11,815 nucleotides of DNA. It comes from Tannerella sp. (GTDB lineage: Bacteria; Bacteroidota; Bacteroidia; Bacteroidales; Tannerellaceae). The position numbers and the translations under genes are program-made. How positions within the stretch are numbered: the first letter of the stretch is position 1; every line of letters starts with the position of its first letter. Of this stretch, positions 4,494 to 11,815 are shown piece after piece. Location of the stretch: assembly GCA_031283785.1 (NCBI GenBank), contig JAITBC010000068.1, forward strand, positions 1 through 11,815, written 5' to 3'. The notes under the pieces were generated by a model. It was not told the DNA's origin. It saw only the letters and a list, made by a program, of their open reading frames with translations, and did not search any database.

Positions 4494-7400
4494 ATGAAAA
4501 AAATGCTTTTGTTACAATCGTTTCGCGTGGCAGAAATTCGCACGGCGGTGGCGATTGTATTGACAGGGTGGCTGTCGTGCGTTGCGACGCAGGATGTGTT
4601 TGCCCAAGACGGTACGGTAGTAACCGGTACGGTCGTTGACGTATCCGGCGAGCCGCTTGTCGGAGTGAATATCATCTGTCGGGACGCCGACGGCAACGGA
4701 ACGGTGACGGACATGGACGGGAAGTATTCCATCTACACGCCGCGCCGTAACGTCACGCTTACGTTTTCGTATATTGGCTTCGTCACACAGGAGATCGTCG
4801 TGACTGGCAAGGTCGTGGACGTGGTGATGACAGAGGACTTGCAGAATCTGGAGGAAGTTGTCGTCATCGGCTACGGCACAGCCAGGAAACGCGATCTGAC
4901 GGGCGCCATCTCGACCATTCGCACGGAACGTTACGAGGCCGATGCGCCCCGTACGGTGCAGGATCTGCTGCGCGCCAATACGGCAGGGTTGAATATTACG
5001 ATGTCAACCCAAGCCGACGCTACCGGAGACTTGCAGGTGCGCGGCAAAAACACCCTCACGGCCGGCTCTTCGCCGCTGCTCGTACTCGACGGAGTGATTT
5101 ACCAGGGCGCTTTGCAGGATATTAATCCGCTGGATATCCAAAGCGTGGACGTGCTAAAGGATGCCAGCGCCGCCGCCGTTTATGGAGCGAAGGCTGCCAA
5201 CGGCGTCGTTGCTATCACGACGAAAAAAGGAAAGACGGGTAAACCGGTAGTCACGTTCAACACCAATGTGGGCATTGTGGAAACGGCCTATCTGCCCCGT
5301 ACACTCGACGGACCAGGGTTCCTGCAGTTCCGTTACGACTATGAAACGGGCAAGACGACTGCAGCAGATCTGGAGAAATATCCCGGAAAATTCGCCGACC
5401 CGCGCAAACTGAGCGGAAATGTAAACCAGTTAGACTGGTATAATTATACGCAATCGAAGCCGGTTGAAGAACTGCCGTCGGAAGAACAATTAGTGAGGAC
5501 GTGGTTGACGAGGCTGGAACTCAAAGCGCCGGAAATAGAAAACTATTTAGCCAACAGGTTGACGAATTGGGACGACATCGTTTTTCAGACCGGCCTGCAG
5601 CAGGATTACACAGTGGCGCTTTCGAACCGTACGGACAATATGTCTTATTACTGGTCGGTGGGCTATGCCGACCGTGAAGGCGTGCGGACGAATGAGAAAT
5701 ATACCAACTTCCGTACACGCCTGAATCTGGAATCGAAAGTCACCAGTTTTTTAACCGTCGGAATGAACGCGTCGTACAACACGCGCGACGAGCTTTATCT
5801 CCCAACAGACGACCAGCGCATGATTGCCGACGTAGGGCAACGGGAAAACCTCTCGCCCTATGCAGCCAATGAGATCGACGACCCCGACAGTCCCTACCGC
5901 ATGTATCCGAACGGAGACAACAACAGTAAAAACCCGTTTTTCGATCCGCTATACAGGGATAAAAAGAACTTGCGACACATATTTACCGCCAATGCTTATG
6001 CCAATATATATCTTCCCTTCGGGATAGAGTATCAGTTTAATTTTACGCCTCACTACAATTTCCGCGAATATTTCTATCATGAATCGGCCGAGCACCCCGA
6101 ATGGGCGGCCAGCGGCGGACGCTCCAGCCGGCGAACCTACAAGGATTTTAACTGGATCATGGATAACATCCTGAGGTGGAAAAAATCCTTCGCTCGCATC
6201 CATAACGTAGAAGTCACCCTGCTCGCCAATGCCGAAAAAGCGCAATACTGGGAAACGCAGGCTAACAACACGAATTATTCACCTAGTGACATACTGGGCT
6301 ATCATCGCTTGCAGGCCGGAACCGTCCCGACGGTGTCGAGCAATGATACTTACCGTACCGGCGACGCTCTGATGGCACGGTTATACTATTCGTTTAACGA
6401 CCGCTACATGCTCACCGCCTCGGTGCGCCGCGACGGTTATTCGGCCTTCGGACAGATGAATCCGCGGGCAACATTCCCCTCTCTGGCGCTTGGCTGGGTC
6501 TTTACGTCCGAAAAATTTATGAAGGATACGGACAATATATTGAACTATGGCAAACTGCGTCTTTCGTGGGGTGAAAACGGGAATCGTGACATTGGCCAGT
6601 ATGAAGCCTTGTCCGACCTGACAGCCGGCCCTCATCCCTATATCAATCAGAATGGCGCGCTTTACATCTATTCGCAGTTGTGGGTAAATCGCATGGCCAA
6701 CAAGACGCTGAAGTGGGAACGCACTTCCGCATGGAACTTTGGTTTGGACTTCGCACTGTTCAACGAACGGCTCAGAGGGTCAGCCGAGGCTTATCTGTCG
6801 CATACATCCGACCTGCTGGTCAAACGCTCCCTGCCTACTATCCTGGGGTTCGATAACGTCATGGCCAATCTCGGAAAAATAGAAAACAAAGGCATTGAAC
6901 TGACAATAGACGCCAATATTATCCAACAACAGGATGTGGCATGGAACTCCTCCCTTACCTTCTCCGCAAACCGGCGTAAGATTATAACGCTCTACGGCGA
7001 CATGATAGACGTGCTTGATGAAAACGGGAACGTAATCGGACAAAAAGAAGCTGATGACACGCATCCTGACAATTTATGGTTCATAGGACAGGATCCCGAC
7101 CGGATATGGAACTACGAGAGGGATGGCGTCTGGCAGCGGGGCGAAGAGGAAGAAGCCGCCAAATATGGATTGCAGCCGGGTGATTTCAAATACGTAGATC
7201 AAAATGGAGACTATGTGCTCAACAACGACGACAAGATTTTTCAGGGCTATAAAACGCCCCGTTACCGTCTGTCGTGGCGCAACGATTTCATCTTCCGTAA
7301 ACATTGGACGCTCTCATTCATGGCTTATTCTCACATAGGACAATACGGCACCTACAACCGGGCGGCCAATGCCGTATCGCTCGCCGACCGACGCACATGG

Positions 7401-7691
7401 TTCGACCAGCCTCGCTGGACGCCGGAAAATCCCGAAAATGACTTCGCCCGTATCGGATCGAAGAATCTTGGTGATAATTATGTGCTAAAGTCTTTCGTCC
7501 GCCTCGAAAATGTAACGCTCTCCTACCAGGTGCCCCACAACTTTCTGAAGAAATTCTCCGTGCAAAACATGCGCCTCTCGCTGAGTGTCCGCAACGCAAG
7601 TTTCCTGTCGCCCACATGGCGCTTCGGAGACCCGGAGGGCGGAGATATTACGCCCAGAACGTATAACTTGAGTTTAAACTTCACATTATAA
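4494..7691 (+). CDS. SusC/RagA-family TonB-dependent outer-membrane transporter
   Basis: This 1065-residue protein forms the outer-membrane channel of a SusCD pair and uses TonB-ExbBD energy to import a bound nutrient. Residues 1-37 are a signal peptide with likely cleavage after VFA before QDG. Residues 41-113 form the carboxypeptidase-D regulatory-like domain (TVVTGTVVDVSGEPLVGVNI). The TonB box lies in LEEVVVIGYGT (119-129). The plug domain follows (about 135-245) with VRGKNTL, PLLVLDGVIY and DVLKDASAAAVYGAKAANGV, all hallmarks of the family. The remainder is the 22-strand barrel, ending in YNLSLNFTL. Length and domain order are normal and there is no frameshift. The leader is A/T-rich with no Shine-Dalgarno site, as usual in this phylum. 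The substrate is unknown: no enzyme gene lies beside it in the window. The ECF sigma factor at 77-571 is a possible regulator only by proximity. Confidence 0.95.
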   Translation: MKKMLLLQSFRVAEIRTAVAIVLTGWLSCVATQDVFAQDGTVVTGTVVDVSGEPLVGVNIICRDADGNGTVTDMDGKYSIYTPRRNVTLTFSYIGFVTQEIVVTGKVVDVVMTEDLQNLEEVVVIGYGTARKRDLTGAISTIRTERYEADAPRTVQDLLRANTAGLNITMSTQADATGDLQVRGKNTLTAGSSPLLVLDGVIYQGALQDINPLDIQSVDVLKDASAAAVYGAKAANGVVAITTKKGKTGKPVVTFNTNVGIVETAYLPRTLDGPGFLQFRYDYETGKTTAADLEKYPGKFADPRKLSGNVNQLDWYNYTQSKPVEELPSEEQLVRTWLTRLELKAPEIENYLANRLTNWDDIVFQTGLQQDYTVALSNRTDNMSYYWSVGYADREGVRTNEKYTNFRTRLNLESKVTSFLTVGMNASYNTRDELYLPTDDQRMIADVGQRENLSPYAANEIDDPDSPYRMYPNGDNNSKNPFFDPLYRDKKNLRHIFTANAYANIYLPFGIEYQFNFTPHYNFREYFYHESAEHPEWAASGGRSSRRTYKDFNWIMDNILRWKKSFARIHNVEVTLLANAEKAQYWETQANNTNYSPSDILGYHRLQAGTVPTVSSNDTYRTGDALMARLYYSFNDRYMLTASVRRDGYSAFGQMNPRATFPSLALGWVFTSEKFMKDTDNILNYGKLRLSWGENGNRDIGQYEALSDLTAGPHPYINQNGALYIYSQLWVNRMANKTLKWERTSAWNFGLDFALFNERLRGSAEAYLSHTSDLLVKRSLPTILGFDNVMANLGKIENKGIELTIDANIIQQQDVAWNSSLTFSANRRKIITLYGDMIDVLDENGNVIGQKEADDTHPDNLWFIGQDPDRIWNYERDGVWQRGEEEEAAKYGLQPGDFKYVDQNGDYVLNNDDKIFQGYKTPRYRLSWRNDFIFRKHWTLSFMAYSHIGQYGTYNRAANAVSLADRRTWFDQPRWTPENPENDFARIGSKNLGDNYVLKSFVRLENVTLSYQVPHNFLKKFSVQNMRLSLSVRNASFLSPTWRFGDPEGGDITPRTYNLSLNFTL

Positions 7692-7706
7692 TACCCCTTC
7701 ATTCGT

Positions 7707-9599
7707 ATGAAACAGTATATATTAAAAAACAGTATGGCTGCCGCCGTGTGCATGATGTTGATGGCCGGCTGCAACGAAAGTTGGCTCGACCCGAAGCCAT
7801 TGTCTTTCTATACGCCGGAAAATGCGTATGTAGACGCCAAAGGCATGTATTCCGCACTCACGGCCTGCGAACGAAATATGCGGCATGAGTTTTTCGGCGA
7901 CGGCGCGCCGGTTATTACCGAACTTATTACGACGGACATAGCCGTCGAAGGGACTACCGACAAGGCCGGTCCCGCCATGAACTTAGACGTCAGCTTCCTG
8001 CCTGATGCCAACCTTAACAGTACCGACCGCAACAAGATAGGCTGGTACTGGAGCGAAGGATTCAAAGGAATAAAGTACGCCAATGTGGTTGTTTCGCGTA
8101 TCGACAACGCGACCTATAAAGATGAAGCCGAACGCAACGCTGTGTTGGGCGCCGCCTATTTCCAGCGAAGTTACCGGTATTACAAACTTACGCACCAATT
8201 CGGCGACATCCCCTATCAGGACTGGGAAATCAATTATCCCAAATTAGACTTCTATACGTACGACCGGTGGTCGATCCTGGAAAAGATGAAAGAAGAGCTG
8301 GAGTTCGCCTATCAGTGGGTGCCGGAAACGGTAGACCGGGGAAAAACCTCCAAAGCGGCATGCGGCGTATTGCTGATGAAGTATTGCATGGCTACCTGCG
8401 ACTTTGACCGGGCTATTCAAATAGGGAGGGAAATTACAAACAAATACCCGCTGATGAAACAACGCTTTACGACGAACCGGAACAAACCGAATACGAACCT
8501 GATGCATGATTTGCACAGTGTAGAGGCGAAATTAGACATGTCGAACACAGAAGGCCTGATGTACGTCGTATCCTACCCTGAAATAGAAGGCTCAGACCGT
8601 ATCACGCTGATGCGTAATGCCGTGCCCTATTGGGCGGCAGGCTACATCATCACCCCCGACGGCAAAACGGGAACGACTATTTATGTAAGCGACGACCTTG
8701 TCGGTACCTACTTAGATAACAATACATTGTATGGCCGCGGAATCGGACGCCTGCGCCCGACTAACTACCTGCAATACACGATCTGGACGGACAGGGAAAA
8801 GAACGACTTGCGCGGACGCTTCAACAGAGACAGCTGGCGGTCGCCGGAAGATTTATATTACAATCATCCGAATCTGAAATCGTCAGGAAACGAATGGTAC
8901 GGGAAAAACCTGGTGAAACCGGCAAACATGTCCGTTTCGGACTCCATCCGCGGGTGGTTCTCATGGCCGCACTACAAAGTGTTCGTTCCGGATCCCCTTA
9001 ACACAGAAAAACAAGGCGGTCAAACACCATGGTACATCTATCGCTCGGCGGAAGTCTGGCTGATGCTGGCCGAATGTTACTATTGGAAAGGGCAACTGTC
9101 CGAAGCTGCCACTGCACTTAATGAGGTCAGGACGCGTGCCGGAGCTGAATCGCTGACGGCAGCCGATGTGACCATCGGCGAGATTCTGGACGAGCGCGCC
9201 CGCGAACTCTACTACGAAGAAAATCGTCACGTGGAGCTGGTGCGCATTTCCTACACCTATGCCAAGACAGGAAAAGCTTGCGAAGTGTTCGGCGGACGCA
9301 CGTATCGGTTAGATAATTTCTCCGGACCTGGCGGAACCGGTTCGAACGTGAAAGAAGAAGGGTACAATTTTTACTACGACTGGGTGGTTGCGAAGAGTAA
9401 TTTCTACAACAAAGGCATCGTAACCGCCTATGCCGAGTATAAACTTAGCGTGCACCATGTTCTTTGGCCGATACCTGCAAACGCCATCACATCCAATACG
9501 AAAGGGGTAATCAATCAAAACATCGGCTATCCCGGCGCTGAAAACAATATACCTCCGTTGACAGTTCCCAAAGAAGGCACCGTCAATGGTCCGGAATAA
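7707..9599 (+). CDS. SusD/RagB-family nutrient-binding outer-membrane lipoprotein
   Basis: This 630-residue surface lipoprotein would sit as a hinged lid on the SusC barrel and capture the nutrient. The signal peptide ends in a lipobox, MLMAGC, with lipidated Cys22 followed by NESWLD. The N-terminal helical region with TPR-like repeats is visible, including AYFQRSYRYYKLTHQFGDIP at about 150-169, a signature of the family. The C-terminal region has AEVWLMLAECYYWKG (about 447-461), RARELYYEENRHVELVRISY (about 495-514) and the terminal LWPIPANAITSN...QNIGYPG motif. It is somewhat longer than a typical SusD (about 500-600 residues), with extra length in the variable central ligand-binding part. 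The start is 15 bases after the susC stop, so the two are co-transcribed and form a complex. No downstream gene of the operon is present: a repeat element and a broken ATPase gene follow. Confidence 0.93.
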   Translation: MKQYILKNSMAAAVCMMLMAGCNESWLDPKPLSFYTPENAYVDAKGMYSALTACERNMRHEFFGDGAPVITELITTDIAVEGTTDKAGPAMNLDVSFLPDANLNSTDRNKIGWYWSEGFKGIKYANVVVSRIDNATYKDEAERNAVLGAAYFQRSYRYYKLTHQFGDIPYQDWEINYPKLDFYTYDRWSILEKMKEELEFAYQWVPETVDRGKTSKAACGVLLMKYCMATCDFDRAIQIGREITNKYPLMKQRFTTNRNKPNTNLMHDLHSVEAKLDMSNTEGLMYVVSYPEIEGSDRITLMRNAVPYWAAGYIITPDGKTGTTIYVSDDLVGTYLDNNTLYGRGIGRLRPTNYLQYTIWTDREKNDLRGRFNRDSWRSPEDLYYNHPNLKSSGNEWYGKNLVKPANMSVSDSIRGWFSWPHYKVFVPDPLNTEKQGGQTPWYIYRSAEVWLMLAECYYWKGQLSEAATALNEVRTRAGAESLTAADVTIGEILDERARELYYEENRHVELVRISYTYAKTGKACEVFGGRTYRLDNFSGPGGTGSNVKEEGYNFYYDWVVAKSNFYNKGIVTAYAEYKLSVHHVLWPIPANAITSNTKGVINQNIGYPGAENNIPPLTVPKEGTVNGPE

Positions 9600-9637
9600 A
9601 TAGATTCAACTGTCGTCAGCCAAATACTGTCGTATTT

Positions 9638-9721
9638 CGTCCTTGCGAGGAGCAAAGCGACGAAGCAATTCGGAATGTTTGTAAATCACTGAATTGCTTC
9701 GTCGTTCCTCCGCGTGTGACG
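9638..9721. repeat. Imperfect inverted-repeat element (dispersed REP/MITE-like)
   Basis: GACGAAGCAATTC (9659-9671) and GAATTGCTTCGTC (9691-9703) are perfect 13-bp inverted repeats around a 19-base loop. The outer arms (CGTCCTTGCGAGGAGCAAAG on the left, TTCCTCCGCGTGTGACG on the right) pair imperfectly. The word 'CGTC-TTGCGAGGAGC-AAGCGACGAAGCAATTC' is, from memory, a motif dispersed in many Bacteroidales and other genomes. It lies 38 bases after susD and may also act as its terminator. Confidence 0.6.
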
Positions 9722-9781
9722 TAAAAACCGGCACAAGCGAGTGTCGGATATGGAAAATGCTGTTTTATGTCAGCAATTGTG

Positions 9782-9789
9782 TATCTTTG
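9782..9789 (+). promoter_or_regulatory. -7 promoter element of the broken ATPase gene
   Basis: TATCTTTG matches TAnnTTTG exactly and ends 13 bases before the ATG at 9803. The -33 box is poor (TGTTTT at 9761-9766, 15-17 bases upstream). The position shows that the original 5' end of the gene is still in place. Confidence 0.4.
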
Positions 9790-9802
9790 GCCTCAAAAAC
9801 AA

Positions 9803-10446
9803 ATGAATATGGACAAATTAACAGCATTGTACAAGCGACTGTTGTCGCTGACAGATACTATCCTTTTTATAGCGAGCCGGAATTTGAGCAACGTCTTCAA
9901 AATACATTGATTCAAACGCTTGAAAACGATATTCCTCTGTTTGCACGGATGAACGTCGCCACGTCGCGAAAACTGAAACAGTTGCTTTACATCATTGCTC
10001 AAAGCGTCCCGTTCAAGCCGAATATCAACAATATAGCCGAGATGACCGGCATACACCGCAATCAGGTAAAGGATTATTTCCATTACATGGAACAGGCGGG
10101 ACTCATCATGCAACTGCAAAGTAATACGGATGGCGTCAGGAGATTGGGAAAAGTTGAAAAGATTTACCTCAACAATCCGAACATGATATACAGTCTGGCA
10201 AACGACACCGCCGATACAGGGAACCTGAGGGAAACGTTTTTCCTGAATCAAATGTCTGTCAATCACACGGTCGTTTCTTCGGATAAAGCCGATTTCGTTA
10301 TCGGGAAATATACGTTTGAAGTAGGAGGTAAGAATAAAGGACAAAAACAAATTGCGGGATTGGATAATGCATTTATTGTCAGGGATAATATAGAATTTGG
10401 CTACCGGAATATTTTGCCGCTATGGACGTTTGGACTGAATTATTGA
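9803..10446 (+). pseudogene. DUF4143-type AAA ATPase, internally deleted and out of frame
   Basis: Two pieces of one gene are joined in different frames. The first, from the ATG at 9803, reads MNMDKLTALYKRLLSLTDT, the usual N-terminus of ATP-binding DUF4143 proteins of Bacteroidales, and then runs into a nonsense frame ending at TGA. The second, in another frame from about 9850, begins YYPFYSEPEFEQRLQNT and runs about 197 residues to FGLNY at 10446. It includes the winged-helix-like part (IAEMTGIHRNQVKDYFHYME) and the C-terminal DUF4143 nuclease-like half (KADFVIGKYTFEVGGKNKGQ). The joint lies near 9850-9860. The Walker A and B segment, by memory of full-length members (about 380-400 residues) some 170-190 residues, is missing. 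An open frame from a TTG at 9694 covers the second piece, but its first 50 residues are repeat and promoter DNA and unlikely to be protein. Confidence 0.75.
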
Positions 10447-10669
10447 TTTTTTTATTCAACGGTTGCAAAAATCCTGCTGTTCAAAACGCGACGGTTGCAA
10501 ACAGGGCAATATTGACGGTAAAATCTCCCGATGAGACATTCTGTCTACAAATATTTTGACATCCATAAGGCTAAAAAACAAAAAGGGATTAAAACGACTA
10601 TATATCAGTGTACTATGATGAAAATGAGAATATTTAACATTATTTATGGTAAAATTTAACTCGTATTCT
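10447..10669. other. AT-rich intergenic region with a short direct repeat
   Basis: No coding frame is convincing here. ACGGTTGCAAA occurs twice (10459-10469 and 10491-10501), 32 bases apart, just after the broken ATPase gene. This may be an ancient short duplication or a binding site. The rest is plain AT-rich spacer. Confidence 0.35.
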
Positions 10670-10701
10670 TTTGTTATATCCAAATATTTGTTTGACCTTT
10701 G
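10670..10701 (+). promoter_or_regulatory. Candidate promoter of the right-edge gene
   Basis: TTTG (10670-10673), 20 bases, then GACCTTTG (10694-10701) resembles TTTG-N19-TAnnTTTG, with the TA of the -7 box replaced by GA. Transcription would start near 10708, giving a leader of about 43 bases before the ATG at 10751. Confidence 0.4.
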
Positions 10702-10750
10702 CAAAAACAAAAACACTATATATTAATGTAATGATATAATTTTTTAGAAG

Positions 10751-11815
10751 ATGGGATGTCAACTTATTAAAAAGAAAACGCGTTTTTCCATGACTGCCGG
10801 TGACGATCGATATCTACTTATAAGTATGTTTCAATGTGACATTATCGCTATGATTTTTATTGGAAACACGAACCGTTTCGGATATACAAATTCTTTGGCG
10901 GAGCGAGTTGAATTAATTAATAATACATTGCTAAGTTCGCGATTTGAATGTTGCGTGAAAAGGATTTCAAGAAAAGAAGGACAAATATCTAATTTAAGGA
11001 AAAAGAAAGGGCTGAGAGTCTCGTTGCAAAATTCAAAAATGAATTCTCTCGCGCCTGATTCCTTTAAGACAGAAGGGAGGTGTACGGAAAAGATACAAAG
11101 TTGTTATGAAAGTAGGTTTCCAAAGTCTAATATTATTTCTAAATATGGTTTCTATTCGCTTTATGATGATTTCATCGCCGCTATGGAGGAAGCTGAATCA
11201 TATTATGATCGAGAGGGAGGCTATGAAGAATTCAAAGAAAAGCATCCATCGTTATTCTTTCCTGAAACAGAAGACGATTATTCTGCATACCTTCCGGTTA
11301 GCGATAAGGAAATTGCAAAACTATTAAATGCGAAAGGTGAGGTTACGATTGCAGGCAAAGTTGTAAATCTTATTAATGTTACTTCTTATAATCAATTAAA
11401 AGAATTGAGTGTCATTCCTAACGACGATACTCAATGGATTACTTTGAGAAATGCACAGGTGTCCTCTTTGACTGATTCTCAGAAAGTAGAAACTAGAGTA
11501 ACTGTTTTACCGGAAGAATTTTGTAATAATAGAAAACTTTGGATAAATTGCAGTTATAAATCTAGTAATACAATTCTTGTAGAAGTATGCTTTAGAAAAA
11601 AAGGAGCTTTTTGCAAATGGTATAATTATTCATCAACAACGTATTTGGATTTAATGTTTTTTGAATATGGAGGACCTTATATCTGGTATGGAGGTAAAGA
11701 AGATGGTTGCTCTTCTCATGATGTAAAACATAGTCGATCTACTCCTTCACAAAGATTTATAGCTTCGGGAAAAGTTAAATTTCAAGGTTTTGGTGCAGAA
11801 TGTGGAGACAATTGG
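10751..11815 (+). CDS. DUF4848-like protein, 3' end beyond the window
   Basis: One frame stays open from an ATG at 10751 (in-frame TAG at 10745-10747 just before it) to the right edge, 355 codons without a stop. From about residue 130 (ISKYGFYSLYDDFIAAMEEA) the protein resembles, from memory, the DUF4848 family of Bacteroides and relatives: ESYYDREGGYEEFKEKHPSL, AYLPVSDKEIAKLLNAKGEV, RKLWINCSYK and FRKKGAFCKWYNYSSTTYLD. Those proteins are thought to be secreted or surface lipoproteins of unknown function. Here residues 1-129 look unlike the family. There is no clear signal peptide or lipobox, only a hydrophobic patch at 21-39 interrupted by an Asp, and many Lys/Arg. Either the start is misread, or the 5' end has been replaced or frameshifted. 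Codons are AT-rich, unlike susCD. The family call is moderate; the open frame is certain. Confidence 0.65.
   Translation, partial: MGCQLIKKKTRFSMTAGDDRYLLISMFQCDIIAMIFIGNTNRFGYTNSLAERVELINNTLLSSRFECCVKRISRKEGQISNLRKKKGLRVSLQNSKMNSLAPDSFKTEGRCTEKIQSCYESRFPKSNIISKYGFYSLYDDFIAAMEEAESYYDREGGYEEFKEKHPSLFFPETEDDYSAYLPVSDKEIAKLLNAKGEVTIAGKVVNLINVTSYNQLKELSVIPNDDTQWITLRNAQVSSLTDSQKVETRVTVLPEEFCNNRKLWINCSYKSSNTILVEVCFRKKGAFCKWYNYSSTTYLDLMFFEYGGPYIWYGGKEDGCSSHDVKHSRSTPSQRFIASGKVKFQGFGAECGDNW

Noticed and set aside
9638..9721. Start of a CRISPR array
   Set aside because: The repeated units are inverted, not direct. There is only one pair, and no regularly spaced repeats follow.
9694..9850. N-terminal part of a 250-residue protein starting at TTG 9694
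   Set aside because: This stretch is the right arm of the inverted repeat, the promoter box and the shifted 5' end of the ATPase gene. The peptide has no resemblance to the family, whose real N-terminus is in another frame at 9803.

Overview
The window comes from a member of the Bacteroidota, most likely the order Bacteroidales and probably gut or host associated. The evidence is an adjacent SusC/SusD outer-membrane nutrient-uptake pair, a Bacteroidota-type ECF sigma factor, a PD-(D/E)XK_2 (Rpn-like) protein, a THUMP-like SAM methyltransferase of the type common in this phylum, and a remnant of a DUF4143 AAA ATPase. Several genes are preceded by the Bacteroidota promoter pattern (TTTG, about 19 bases, TAnnTTTG) rather than by E. 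coli-type boxes and Shine-Dalgarno sites. Stops include TAA and TGA, so the code is standard.

Layout. Positions 1-74 are the last 23 codons of a transposase (probably ISAzo13-like) on the + strand. It converges on an ECF sigma factor gene on the minus strand (stop at 77) whose 5' end is interrupted by an in-frame TGA. A divergent intergenic region (725-1046) holds a very good minus-strand promoter for the sigma gene and a + strand promoter for an Rpn/PDDEXK_2-like gene (1047-2093) that has a charged low-complexity insert and a perfect-heptad coiled-coil tail. A methyltransferase gene (2247-3560) follows with an almost leaderless start. Positions 3561-4493 contain no gene I recognise. They hold a likely terminator, direct repeats, coding-like but shifting frames, a run of 11 G, a 16-bp perfect hairpin and a further inverted repeat directly upstream of susC.

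The centre of the window is the operon susC (4494-7691) and susD (7707-9599), 15 bases apart. It encodes a TonB-dependent transporter and its lipoprotein lid for import of an unidentified glycan or oligopeptide-like nutrient. No degradative enzyme, anti-sigma factor or two-component regulator lies inside the window, so the substrate cannot be deduced. The sigma factor may or may not drive this operon.

Downstream is an imperfect inverted-repeat element (9638-9721) of a type dispersed in Bacteroidales genomes. Next comes a DUF4143-type ATPase gene from which the middle, including the ATP-binding core, has been deleted out of frame (9803-10446). Last is an AT-rich gene running off the right edge (10751-11815), whose product resembles the DUF4848 family from residue 130 on but has an unfamiliar N-terminus.

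The flanks show decay and mobile DNA (transposase end, broken ATPase, dispersed repeat, nonsense codon in the sigma gene), while the susCD pair and the methyltransferase look intact. I see no tRNA, rRNA or CRISPR array. No clearly new system is evident. The most interesting items are the interrupted sigma factor, the G11/hairpin leader upstream of susC, and the internally deleted ATPase.
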